From NCBI GenBank assembly GCA_963680875.1, contig OY804586.1, positions 54,780,203-54,844,202 on the forward strand: a DNA stretch of 64,000 nucleotides, given 5' to 3'. The notes under the pieces were generated by a model that saw only the letters and a list, made by a program, of their open reading frames with translations, had not been told where the DNA came from and searched no databases. Positions 19,396-33,100 of this stretch are shown piece by piece. Source of the stretch: Bathymodiolus brooksi. Taxonomy: Eukaryota; Mollusca; Bivalvia; Mytilida; Modiolidae. The translations under genes and the position numbers were made by a program. Every line of letters begins with the position of its first letter. Positions within the stretch are counted from its first letter, which is position 1.

Positions 19396-19509
19396 CCAAG
19401 AAAAAGGGTTACATTTGAGCCAATCATCTTTTACCTGAGTCCTCCTTATTTATAGTCAAAGGTAGATATATATGTGTTATAATATATATTGCTTGTTTGT
19501 TTTGTTTTG

Positions 19510-19632
19510 TTTGATTGTGTTTAACGCCATTTTCAACAATATTTCAGTTATATCGTGGCGGTCAGTTTTATTGATGGAGAAAATCGGAGGACCCGGAGAA
19601 AACCACCGACCTGTCGCAAGTCACTGAGAAAC
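19510..19632 (-). mobile_element. SINE-A 3' half, reverse
   Basis: Tail gtgtttaacgccattttcaa through gaccacctgtcgcaagtc-type body; 5' half missing. Confidence 0.82.
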
Positions 19633-20201
19633 TTACAATATATTGTATCTTGCATGCAATCTGAACTCTTGTATGTGAAAATTGCACAAATTCATTAGGA
19701 ATATTCCTGATCTTTGATCGACTCTGGAACCTTCTGCAATGGTAATTGTTCTACCAACTGAAATGAAGGAGATTGCCACAGCTAACAGAGGCGATTTAAG
19801 ACAATTAAGATAACTGAGTGTCCAGCTATTAATCCAATCTCTTTCGGAGCACATGTGTAAGTGGAGTTCGTGTTTCACGATCTTTAGTTTTCTATGTAAT
19901 GCTTTATAGATTATTGTTTCTCCTTCTTCGATTTACGGCTTCTAATACCCCTTTGGTATCTTCAAACTTTTCACTTTACATAGTATCCCATTTAATTCAA
20001 GCTTCGTCTCGATCCTTAGAAGATATTAACACATGGGTGCCTGGCCTGATGAAGTGTCTGATCTCATGAAGACCTGAAAAATGCACATCATCGCCATTGC
20101 CACCATTGTAACGTCATGAGACGGGATCGAACCCAGTAAATTGTGCACAGATGGTAACCACGCTAAAAGTTATCTCCCCTATATCTACTATAAGAGCTAC
20201 G

Positions 20202-20413
20202 GTTATGGTGTTTAACGCGACTTTCAGCAATATTTCAGTTATGTCAGTTTTATTGGTGGAGGAAACCACTGAACTGTCGCAAGTCACTAACAAACTTTAT
20301 CACATAATATTGTATCGATTGCACCCCACATGAGCGGGATTCGAACTCACAAAGTTAGTGTCGATGGGCACTGGACGCATAGATACCATACGATCACGAC
20401 CACGACGGCCCCT
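20202..20413 (-). mobile_element. SINE-A, reverse, internal deletion
   Basis: Tail ttatggtgtttaacgcgact, B box cgggattcgaactcac, head cacgaccacgacggcccc. Located about 0.55 kb upstream of the inhibitor-gene TATA box. Confidence 0.86.
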
Positions 20414-20449
20414 CAACTATAAGAGGGTATTTAAATATATTATAATTCC

Positions 20450-20940
20450 ATAGTTACCAGGATATAACCAGGATATTTCTCTACAGTAGTGTGTGTGTAC
20501 TTGGATACATATAGGCTATTTCCAATATAATAATTCAAATTTGAAATTTAGAAAAAAAAACTCACCATTGACTTTTAACAGAAATCCATCATTTGGAACA
20601 ATTGATAATTAGCCATGCCACCCACGGTAGACACACATGTATTATATATGTAAATGTGTCTATATCAAAAACTTAATATACATTTTATATGTAAAGCCTA
20701 AGAGTACAAACGTGGCCATATCACTGGTGCTAAAGTATAATTACGTCTTATAACAAGTTAGTTTTGCTCAGTTATTAAAGAACAATGCGGTTCAAGATGT
20801 TGCATTACATGTCGGATTTGAGAACGTAATTGACTTCATACAACACTGTGGTATGTACCGTTTCATGTCTTATTGTCTTTACGTATCAACTTTGTATCTA
20901 ATTACATATATTATTTGAAGTATAAGGAAACGCTCACGTG
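20450..20940. other. Upstream region of the inhibitor gene
   Basis: AT-rich sequence before the core promoter; one CACGTG (tcacgtgacc, about 20934-20943) lies near its end. Otherwise nothing recognised. Confidence 0.5.
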
Positions 20941-20970
20941 ACCTTTTTCCGTCTTTGATATTATTGCCAA

Positions 20971-20978
20971 TATATATA
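20971..20978 (+). promoter_or_regulatory. TATA box of the multi-domain inhibitor gene
   Basis: TATATATA lies 129 bp before the start codon. An initiator-like TCAGAA about 25 bp downstream (near 20994) would give a 5' UTR of about 110 nt. The spacing supports a real core promoter, but AT-rich runs are common here. Confidence 0.55.
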
Positions 20979-21106
20979 CTAACTGTTGCATACTCAGAAG
21001 TTTGTTTGGCATGCGGTGGTAAAAACTGTGACTATAGTTTATTTCTATTAGCACCTAAGTGTCGTAAAATTTACTAAAGGTGCCACCTGAAATTAAACCC
21101 TGGATA

Positions 21107-21157
21107 ATGTTTTTATCAGTGTGGTTACTGCTTAGCTGCTGGATACAATTTTCTTAT
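21107..21157 (+). CDS. Exon 1: start codon and signal peptide
   Basis: Seventeen codons, [17 protein letters not shown], form a compact hydrophobic signal peptide, ending in phase 0 at a gtaagt donor. The next exon begins in phase 0, which supports the join. Cleavage is expected close to the exon junction. Confidence 0.83.
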
Positions 21158-24100
21158 GTAAGTTTTACATTATCCTATACACGATCAAGGGACATAACTC
21201 GGTAGTTAAGCTTAATTTATCAATATGATTTTATTAACGTTATCTTAGTTTGCTCAATTAAAAAATTTCCGCCTACACGTGTTCCGTGTGATACTTCCTG
21301 ATTGTTCCCTTTTCCCTCTAAAGACCATGATCTATGTCTACTATTATTAAATGATGATGAAGTTGTTTATGCATGCAAAAGTGTCTATTGTTCAAGATTA
21401 TCTTGAATGGAAAATCCTACTGAAATGGGAGCGAACTCTTGACAAATGAAATATTTGCAAGAGGAAAATTATATATGGATGGATTAGCAATGGCTATTAT
21501 TAATATTTTTCCACAGGAAATACAATTTTCCTTATTTGCTTTGTAAGAGATGTCATCTAATCTAATACGAAAGTTTATGGGAATGTTTATTGATGCCCCG
21601 TCACCACGACATATATAGTTGAAAAAGATACTGAAATTAATTCAAATTAATCGTGTGTTATAGTTATCATAAAGGATAGACCATATGCACCTTTCCTATT
21701 TTGAATCCTTTAATATGGGAAAATTGCCACCTTTCATGCAAAGCTCAAAGTTAAAAACAGCATATATATGTTCCCATAATCTGTCAAAGCATTTAATGTT
21801 GTATATCTTGTAAATTTTCTATTTGCTATATAATTATTGCTTGATTTTTTTAAATGTTCATGTATCTACAAATTATCAGAACATTGTACTCAAATGTGTT
21901 GCCCTATAGACATATACACATTTTAGAATTAAGTCTGGAATATACAACATGTCTATTCAGCTAGCATCTACAATGAACGGACACCCTTACTTCGAGAAGT
22001 CTAGCAACTTGAGATTGATGTGTTGCTTCTCTGCTAAGCACACAGCAATTATGAGTAAAGGCAAAGATTGACAGACATTTGTCTACCTGTAGATTGTTGT
22101 TTCTGTGAGTTGTTTAAAATAAGGGTGTTGGTCTAATCAAAAACATAAACGACGAGTGCCACAGATAAGCAGGAACTGCTTAGCCTTGCAGAGCACCTGG
22201 GTCCACTCCCAGTTTTAATTGGGTTCGTGTGACTCGATCTTTTTAAATGTAGTGTTTTGTAGATAGTTGTTTGGTCATTACGGTTTTCACAGTTTTTCGG
22301 TTGTTGACTGATTTTGTCTGTTTATATAATTATGAGTTTTGACTTTCCCTTTGTAAGATTGTTCGGAGTTCGGTAATTTTGTTATTGCCCTTATTTGTCA
22401 TTTTCCATTGTATTGTCTGTCCTTCTTTACGGTTTCTGATGACCCTTTTGGTATCTTCTAACTCTTCTTCTATAAACAATATCTCATCAAAAAGTAACTT
22501 GCTCTCTCTCTATTATATACCTAGATAAATCGTCACTCACTCACTCACTCACTCACTCACTCACTCACTCACTACAATATTTCTTACCTTTACCCTGAGT
22601 CTGTGTATTTTTTATTGTTTTGTAGACGCATAGTTATGAGTGTCCACAAACTTCAGCGATTGCCAAGCTGTGCAGCTACCAACGTCTGGAAAACCAATGC
22701 AAAACAGATTCAGATTGTGAATTAAAAGGTATTTATACTAGCGTTCACGTGAACATAATTGCGCCAAATAGTAACAGAAGTTTGTTTCTTTCAATCTTTT
22801 CATAGCTCTCCACATCCCCATACCGTGGCGTTCAGCACCATAACCCGATACATATCTCAAGTGTAAAGTTTTTCAGACATCGAACAAAGACCGAATGTTG
22901 CACGTACTTAGGTTGAGCTATCAGTAAGTTATAGGTTAGCAACCTAGTAGATGATTTATTTTGTAAATATATACTGATACTCTTTATATAAAAAAACCTG
23001 ATCACACCAACCAGTCAGTCAAGGATTACCCTTAAAACAACGTCGTCTAGCCTTATGATAATTGCATGTCACGCACATTTTGGAGTATGAGTTATACTTG
23101 TTGTTGAATAACCGGCTGTGACTGAAATGCTGAACAGCAATAAAAGCGCTGTCCTTTGTTTTTTGGATTATGAGTCCAAGTATAAAGTATGTTGGATAGT
23201 CTCTCATGTTCATCTACATCCATATCATTTCTTACTAATGAAATATGTTAAATTGCAGTCTACAATGTCTCAGTCAATCAGATTCAAGGATAGCCATCTT
23301 AATATTTAAATTTCCTGGACACTTTTCGATCAGAATAACTCAAATGAGCCTCAAGCTCAGGAGAGCTAATCATATGTGTACAATTGTAAATGACTACAAA
23401 ATCTGAGAATGAATGTATCGTGTTATGCCAAAGCATAAATACAGTATCAAGATAAATACAGTTGCATGGAGATTTTTGTATTTCAGAGGAAAAGTGTTGT
23501 AAAGGAAGATGTGGAGCTTTGCAGTGTTTGGCGGCAGTAAAGAAGGTATGTATTTTCCCAGTAGATTTTGAAAAAAAAAAAATTTTAGATCCTATTTTTC
23601 ATGGATTGCTCATAAATACACAAATTCAATAATATCAAAATGCACCAAAATTGTATATTAAAAAAAACCAACATTATATTTCCATGGATTCTTAGATTTG
23701 TAGATTAATTGACCCAAGAAATCCATTTCATAGTAATCTAAATTGATCTGTGAGTCATTGTGATAATCCCGTTGTTTTGTCCCTTTCCATGGCTTAACAC
23801 CGCATTTTATCTAGAGTTATGCAACGATTGGTACTGCTAACCCTTCCAGACAGTGCCGGATTTACCATTGTGCTTAGGTGTGCTTAAGCACGGGGCCCCG
23901 TTGGCCAGGGGGCCCATCTTCCTGCCCAATCAATTTATGATGGATTTTTGCTTATGCGGTACAATTTTGAATTTGAAGGCGCTCTGTTTCAGAGCGACCC
24001 CAGACATAATGATAGAGTTGACTGCCTGTGTAGGCCTATCGGGTTTACCTCCTTCAGGGCCCAAGTAAGGGGCCTCATAATTTAACTAGCACAGGGCCTC

Positions 24101-27100
24101 ATTTGTCCTAAATCCGGCACTGGTTTTAGAGCACATGAGTACACCACCGAATATTTGTGATGTTCGCGTTGCTCAATCTTTATCTTTCTCTGTTGGTTTT
24201 GTAGATCAATGTTTGTCGCTTTGTCGTTTTTCATTTGGCCATGGCATGGTCTTTTCATTTGACCATGACATTGTCTTTTCATTCTTCGATTTACGTCTTC
24301 CGATTACCCCTTTGGTATCTGCTGGCTGTTCTTGGTAGAATAGCTGAAACATGGTGTACGCTAAAATGTGCTTCCCACGAGCATAAAGTATGTCATAGTA
24401 ATATCACCTGTACAGAATGGATTAGGATACTGTCTTTTGTTTTGTTTTTATGTTTTTGTTTTTTGTTTGTTTTTTGCTTTGTATTGTTTTGTTTTTGTTT
24501 GTTTGTTTGTTTGTTTGTTTGTTTGTTTGTTTTTGTTGTTGTTGTTGTCTATGTTTCCAGTTTTCTGGATTGTCCCTTATTGATTGTCCCTTCGGTATTC
24601 TCTAACGCTTATTTAATTTCACCATTAACTATTTAACCATAAAGGCTAACACACAGTGTTATGTTCTCGACTGGCAGTTATGGGCCAGTGTGCTTTTGAT
24701 AGTAGATTGCAATCTATTTGATAAATTAATTAGAACTATTTTATCTTACAATGTAGAAGCTTGTATAATGGAGTTTATTTTTTCAGATCAAACATTTGGT
24801 CAAAACATAGTAACAAATATATAGACTCTTGTAGTTTTACAGATAAAATCCTCTTTGTGAAAAGTACATACATTTATCTTTTTGTAAATACATATTTGGG
24901 CTAAGAAAGTGTTAACCAAATTAAGCCGCTCCTCTGGGATTGCCATCAGTAAATAAATCTTAGAGAATACCGAAGGAGCAATCAACAATGGACAATGCAG
25001 AGAAACTGGCAACATTGGGTACACAAGATGAAGAAAGACAACCCCCCAAAAAACAACAACATGTTAATATCTGTCGGACTCCATCATACGCAAACAAATA
25101 GCTTGAATAAGACATAAGCCCTACTACAAACAATTGGAGGTAAAGATGAACCGTAAATCGTAACGGACATCACAACACGGTACTCAGAACGTAAATACAC
25201 ATACAAGGACAACACAAAAAGACTATAAAGATGAGCAACATGGCCTCCACCAATTTCAATAAAATTATGTTCAAGTTAAGTCTAGAACTACTCTTGTGTT
25301 TTGCTTGATTACAATATAACAATTGTATTAAACCTTTACTAATGCAATCTGTTGAAGTTTACAAGATACTAGATTCCCAGAACGTATACTCTTGGTATGG
25401 ATATATTAATGACATAGTCCAACAAGAAATGCACAAGCGATCTTCATGTAAAACAATGAAAAATATAAAATCTTTGAAGCCTGATTAAAATCAGAACTTA
25501 ATAATCATTGTGTAAGACACTCTAAATGTAATATTGAAAACTTGACAGAGCAAAATAAAGACTTAGATTTGAAACCAGTTGCGCGAACGAACAACACAAT
25601 TTATTTCCGAATTAAATATATACATGTGTACACGGTATCACACATGTCTGCCGGGCAAAGAGTATTTGTATTTGTTGCTTCAAAGTTAGCCAAATACATT
25701 GTCTTCTGTTTAAATCAAAGTCAACGTGTTTGACGTTTAATCATAAAACCATATTCATAATCTTTGTTTACATGCATATACAATTATGTATAAGATACAT
25801 TACTATTGAAGCAAACGTAATAATATATCTATAACTTGTACAATACTGATGTTATAATTTATCAAATATAAATGAAAGGCGTGAAAACAGTTTTGTTTGT
25901 GAACGAGTTTACGGCTAATTTACCTATTACAACATTGATCAAATTATTAAGCTCATTCATAAACAAAACGGAAAAAACATCGCCCTGTATCAGTGGCCTG
26001 TAACAGCGGCGTGTAACTGATCATAGAGGCCACATTTACAATAACATTGCTGGGAGTAATATTGTACAAGAATATTTATGAGCCATTGCAATATCGATAA
26101 AACAGGATTTAAACATGTCAGTGTGAACCCAAATGTAATATCAAATTCGATGTTTGAATTACATCTATCAATCAGATATCCTTATTTCTGATAAAAAGGT
26201 GCCGTCGTGGTCGTGATCATATTGTAGTTGTATTTACATCTATCTATGCAATTAGTGCCTATCACCACTAGTTCGAATCCCGCTCATGGAGAGCTGAAAT
26301 CGATACAACATTAGGTGTTAAAGTTTGTCAGTGACTTACGACAGATAGCTGTTTTTTCTCCGGGTCCTCCGGTTTTCTCCACCACGAAAACTGACCGCCA
26401 CGATATAACTGAAATATCGCTGAAAAGTGGCGTTAAACACCACAACCATAACCGAATAAAAAGCTAGTATCAGTGTGAACAGGGCATACTTCTTACAATG
26501 TTGGGATTAATACTAGTACTCAGAAGAATATTTATCCCTCGTATATACTATGCAAGTTGAAACACCTAGACGGAGTATGTCTTAGGCATGCTTCTTACAA
26601 TGTTTGAGTTGGTTTAATTCCAGTACTCAGAGAATATTTATGTAAGATCATCCCTTACATAACCGCCACGATATAATTGAAATGCAGTCAAACCTGTGGA
26701 TACGGTCACCTGTATTAAGCAGTCACCTCTATTAAGCAGTCATCTGTATTAAAAGGTCATATTTTTCTTGTCCTATCATAGAAAATGTCATATGAATTGA
26801 ACCTCCTTTAATAGGTCACCTGTCTTATAAGACCACTTAATACAGGTTTGCCTTTATTGTTTAAGTAGCGTTAAACACCATTAACCATCCCTTACATATA
26901 TTATACAGGTTGAAACACCTAGACCAGGAGTATGTCCGGCCATTAAAGATATTACCAAAGACTGTTATGACGTGGAATCAGACTGTAAGAAAGATACTGA
27001 GTGTCCTAAAGGTAAGTTCTGTAGATTGTACATATTAAGATTGTTTGGTCTGGTTTATGGTGTTTAACACCACTTTCAACATTGTTTCTGTGACAATATA

Positions 27101-30100
27101 CACTCTATGGTATGGTAATCCGTCAAAAGAACCAACACAACTTCGACTTTCATATCGATTAGGCCCATAAAACTAGTTTAAACCCACCAGTTTATTTCCA
27201 TATATGTGCTTGCGTCAAGCCATGGGAGTGAATGCGCATGTATATGGTTGCTAGGGAGTGAGTGACTGCTGTTTCGCACCAACGCAGCAATTTACCAGCT
27301 ATGTCATGGCTAGAACAAGTTAATGTTTAATGAGATGATGATGAGGTCCGCTTTACTCTGGAGCAACAAGCTTAGTTGGATTTGTATAGTACTTGTTCAA
27401 TGAAACAACAGTCCGAGGATAGACATGTCACCCCACTCGGACACATTATCCTGATTCAGAGTCAACCAGTCGTTGCTCTTTTTTCTTAATGCTACGTGCT
27501 TAGCGGAGAAACAACAAATACCAATTCTATAGTATTTGGTTTGACCCGATCGGGGCTCAAACCCACGACCTACCGAACTCAAGGCGAGCACGCTAACAAT
27601 TACACCACCGATGCGGTCTGTTGGTGCCAATTTTTGGAACTGTTCTGACGATGTGGCATTATGTAATTTTTTCATTCCAAAGACTTCCTGTTATTGTGAG
27701 GCTTTATCAAAATGCTATGGCTAATTGTTGTTTGTATTCTAATTATTTCTTTTAAGATAACCAGAAATGTTGTCCAGGAAAATGCAGATCACGTGATTGT
27801 AAAGTTGCAATAACCGTAAGATACATTTTGATATTATTTCATCTCCATCAAGTGGAATAGTTTTGTTTTTAATACTAAGAACAGTTTGAAGATACTAAAG
27901 GGGTAATAAGAATCCGTAAATCGAAGAACAACAGACAACACAATGGTCAAAAGTAAAAGGACAAAAGGCCAAACAACGATCTACAAAATATACACATAAA
28001 ACTAAAGATCGAGTAACACGAACCCCACTAAACAGCGAGATGAACTCAGGTGCCCCGGAAAGGTAAGCAGTTCATGCGCCACTAATGGCAGCCGTGGTGC
28101 TAATCTAGTTACAAACCCGATGATTAGTCATGAATCAGGAAAACAACTGAAAGTGTTTACAACAATTGGAGCATTTCCGTGGTCATTTGTGACACATGTT
28201 CTGTAAGGGTTAGCCATTTTCCGTGGAGGTAATGAATTAGCTATGGAAGTAAAATTGGCAAATGATTGATTGATTAGTGTTAAGCGCAACGCGATCGTTG
28301 TTTATATCCATGTAAACAATTTTTCAGCTGTATCACTGCCAGAACAAGTTACTTTTTGATGTGCTGATATGATGATGATGTCTAGAGTACCACGGTAGAT
28401 TATATTTTATAGTACATCCCCACTGCATGAAATGTTGTTCACTCGGACACTTTATCCGACTTACACTCGGACACATTTTACTGATTTCGAGACAATCGGT
28501 CATTGCTGTTACTCCTTATTGCCACAAGGTCCTTGGTTTGACCCGTTTGGGGATCGAACACACATCTATTATACTCGAGTTCAGAATGCTTACCAGTACA
28601 CCTGACAGGTGTTGTCTTTGGTATACATCAGAATGCAAAAAGTGAAGTACATTTCAGGGCAATATATATTGCATGGCAATACGTCTTTTCTACGAAGGAA
28701 GAGTGTTGTTGTTCCGTTTGAAAATCGTTAATGAATTCCTTTGAGAAAATGTAAGAAGAATTGAGTTTGAAAGTACCCAAAGGGTAATCAGAATTCGTAA
28801 ATCGAAGGACAGAGAACACAATAGCCAAAAGAAAGGGGACAAAAGGACAAACAATGATCTACAAAGTATACACACAAAACCAAAGATAACGTAACATGAA
28901 CCCCACTAAACCCAGGGGTGAACTCAGGTGCTCCGGAAGGGAAATCAGTTCCTGCTTCACTAGTGGCACCCGTCGTGTTAATCTAGTTACAAACCAGTCA
29001 TGAATGAATGTTTCAATAAAGTTTAATGCATTCAAAATGTTCTGCTTACAGGGAGATAGACCCGGATGTCCACCCATCAATCCAAACATCCGCTGTATTG
29101 TCTATAATCAGAAATGTAATTCTGATAAAGATTGTGATAAAGGTCAGTATATGGCACGAAAGTAATAAAAAACAGAACAGTAACTATAATCAGCATTATT
29201 AAATATTCAGAAAATATGAGTTTATCCTTTTAGAATATCGCCACCAATTGTGAATGTGTGATTTAATGAATGGTTGTTGCTTAACGCCAACTCATCAGTT
29301 TTTCATCTATATACTGGCGGATAGACATTTCCAACTCGGACAAATTATCCTGTTTTCGAGCCAACCCGAGCTCGAACCGACGATTTACCGCACTCGATGC
29401 GAACACGCTCACCATTCCACCTCCGCTGCGAAAACGTCAATTGTAGGGGCAGTTGTAGCCATGATCATATTGCATTTCGTTTTATATTTTTTCCTATGCA
29501 ATCAGCATCTGGTACCGCTGACAGTGTGTTCGATTCCCACCCATTTTAAATATTTAAATAAGTATAAAGCTGGAGATTACAAAAAACCCACTTTTTCTAT
29601 GTATTAGATATTTCTAGGTGTTTACCTATAAAATTTTCATACAATATATTGCTCACGGCTTATTTTCATTGTGAGGAGTAAACTTTAGCTTACCAAAAAC
29701 CAATGTTTTTCTAAATGTGATGTAAACAACATAATTTGCTAATTTTTATTTTTTATTTTTATAATTGTATTGCACGCAAAGATGATAATATTAAAAGATA
29801 TATCTTGCACATGGCGTTAAACATAACTTTAAAGTAAACGAAAATAGTTACTGGAAATGATGTGTTGTGTTTCCGGATTGAAATATTCTACTAACAATTT
29901 ATATTAGTGGTGGTCGTGGTCGTGATTTTTTTGTACTTATGCAATCAGTTCCTATCACCACTAACGTTGTGAGTTCCAATCCCGCCCATCCCGAGGAGTA
30001 TTCAATACAACATTATGTGATAAAGTTTGTCAGTGACTTGTGGCAGGTTTGTTGGTTTTATCCGTGTACTCCGTTTCCTCCCCCAATAAAACTGACCACG

Positions 30101-33100
30101 ACAGAACTGAAATAGTGTTGCAAGTGGCATTAAACACCATAAACCAAACCAAACCTGACAATTTAGTTGCCATACTATTATTCGAGTTTAAAAATATGTA
30201 TTCCTCTAAGCATTTAATATTACATTGTTCTCGTTAAATTATTTCTTTCTGTTGATAACATTTACTGTTTTAATAGGTGAACTGTGCTGTTTCCAACCTT
30301 CATGTGGTACTTCCTGTCAGAAAAGGGCGGTACCAATACCGGTATGTATGGTAAATAAATGTCAATCATAAAAATATTACAAATTTAGTACAAAAATCAC
30401 AACTTTTATTATTTTCATAATAAGTATTTTACAAAATGATAATTTTATGAAGAAATAATCAAACATGCGGTGTAGATAATTTTATTAGGAATACTAACAG
30501 TTTTTGTAAAATTTCAGTATTTAATTTGTTTATGTTTATTTTCCATAACATATTCACTGTTATTTTTTTCGCAGGACCCACGACCGCAGTGCCCACCTTA
30601 CAGAAAGGATGTAAAATGTAAACGTTATGATAAACAGTGTATTGGTGATAAAAATTGTAAATATGGTAAGATAGGACTCATGGTCAGATAGAACTTATAT
30701 AATCTGGTAGACAGAACTCACGGTAAGATCAAACTTGTGGTAAGATAGAACTTCTGGTAGGATAAAGCTTCTGGTAAGATAGAACTCATGGTAAGATAGA
30801 ACTTGTGGTAAGATGGAACTTGTGGCAAGATAGAACTTGTGGTAAGATATAGCTTATAACTAGATAGAACTTGTGACAAGATAGAACTTATGGTGAGATA
30901 TAACTGTGGCAAGATATAACATGTGGCAAGAGAGAAATCATGGTAAGATTGAACTTATGGTAAGAGATAAGTTATGGTAAGATAGAACTTATGGTAATAT
31001 AGAACTGATGCTAAGGATATAACTTATTGCAAGATAGAACTGATCGTATGATAGAACTTATAGTAATATATAACTTATGGTAAGACAGAACTTTTGGTAA
31101 GATATAACTTGTGGTAATATAGAACCTATGGTAAGATAGAACTTATAGTGAGATAGAATTTATGGTAAGATAAAACGGATAGTGAGATGGAACTGATGGT
31201 AAGATAGAACTTATGTTAAGATAGAACTTGTGTTAAGATAGAACTTATAGTAAGATAGATCTTGGGGTAAGATACAACTTATGAGAAGATAGAACCTATG
31301 GTAAGATATAACTTATTGTAAGATACAACTTATTGTAAGATACAACCTATGGTGAGATAGAACGCATGGTAAGATAGAACTTATGGTAAGTTAGAACTTA
31401 TGGTAAGATATAACTCATGGTAACATAGATAAAGCTGATGATAAGATAAAACTCATGGTCAGATAGAACTTATGGTTAGATAGAACTTATGGGAAGATAG
31501 AACTTATGATAAGAGAGAACTTTTGGTAAGATAGAAGTTATGGTAGGATAGAACTTATGGTAAGATATAACTTGTGGTCAGATATAACTTATGGTAAGAT
31601 AGAACTTATGGTAAGATATAAGTTGTGGTAAATAGAACTTATGGTATGATAGAACTTATGGTAAGATAGAACTTATGGTAAGATAGAACTTATGGTAAGA
31701 TATAACTTGTGGTAAGTAGAACTTATGGTTGATATAATTTATGGTAAGATAGAACTTATGGTAAGATATAACTTGTGGTAAGTAGAACCTTTGGAAAGAT
31801 AGAACTTCTAGCTGGAGAGAACGTATCCTAAGATAGAACTTGCAGAAAAATAGAACTTATGGTAAAATAGAACTTAAGGTAAGGTAGAACTTCTAGCTGG
31901 GGAGAACTTTTGGTAAGATAGAGCTTACGGTCAGATAAAGCTTATGGTAAGATAGAACTTGTGGTAAGATATGATTTATGGTAAGATAGAGCTCATGATA
32001 AGATAAAACTCATGGTAAGATATACCTGACGGTAAGATAGAACTGATGGTAAGATAGTACTTGTGGTAATATATAGCTTATGGTAAGATATAGCTCATGG
32101 TAAGATAAAACTCATAGTAAGATATACCTGACGGTAAGATAGAACTTATGGCAAGATAGAACTTGTGGTAATATATAGCTTATGGTAAGATACAACTCAT
32201 GGTAAGATAAAACTCATGGTAAGATATACCTGACGGTAAGTTAGAACTTATGGTAAGATAGAACTTGTGGTAATATATAGCTTATGGTAAGATACAACTC
32301 ATGGTAAGATATAACTTGTGGTAAGATAGAATTATGGTAAGATATAACTGATGATAAGATAAACCTTATGGTAAGATATAACTTATAACTAGATAGAGGT
32401 TCTGGTTAGATAGAGCATATGGCAAAATATAGCTTATGGTAAGAAATAACTTATGGTAAGATATAACTGATGGTAAGATAGAACATATGGTAAGATATAT
32501 ATCATGGTAGGATAACACTTATGGTATGATAGAACTGATGGTAAGATAAAACTTATGGTAAGATAAAACATATGGTAAGATAGAACATATGGTAAGATAG
32601 AACTCATGATTAGATATAACTTATGGTAAGACAGAAAATATGGTAATATATAACTTCTGGTAAGATAGAACTTATGGTAAGATATAACTGATGGTAAGAT
32701 ATAATTTATGGTAGGGTATAATCTGGTCAAACAGACAAAATGTATACATATTAGTTTGCTTTGATAATTTTTTTATCTCATTTAACTAGAAAGGCCAGTT
32801 CAATTGAAGATGGCATCCGTATGGAAATTAACATAATGGGGTTGATTTTACCATATGTACAGAAAGGTAGATGTGTTACCGGTCAATTTGTAATAGCTTT
32901 CACCTCCCATAAAGAATAAGGGTTACAATATAGTTGAATAAAATGTTGAAAGTGAGATTAAAACGCCAACAACCTTAACGCATGTTTATTACAGATATGA
33001 TGTCCCTATGTAAAGTCGTGATCGTATGGTAGTTGGATTAACAACTACCTATTCAATCAGTGCCTAACACAACTAACATATGGTGAGTTCGAACACCACA

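Noticed and set aside
24235..24636. 133-codon Phe/Val/Cys-rich open frame resembling a membrane protein
   Set aside because: Caused by a (TTTG)n microsatellite in a repeat-C2 copy; no start context or conserved motif.
32434..32730. 98-codon minus-strand open frame rich in Tyr, Leu and Ser
   Set aside because: Made entirely of the 17-bp donor-site minisatellite read on the opposite strand.
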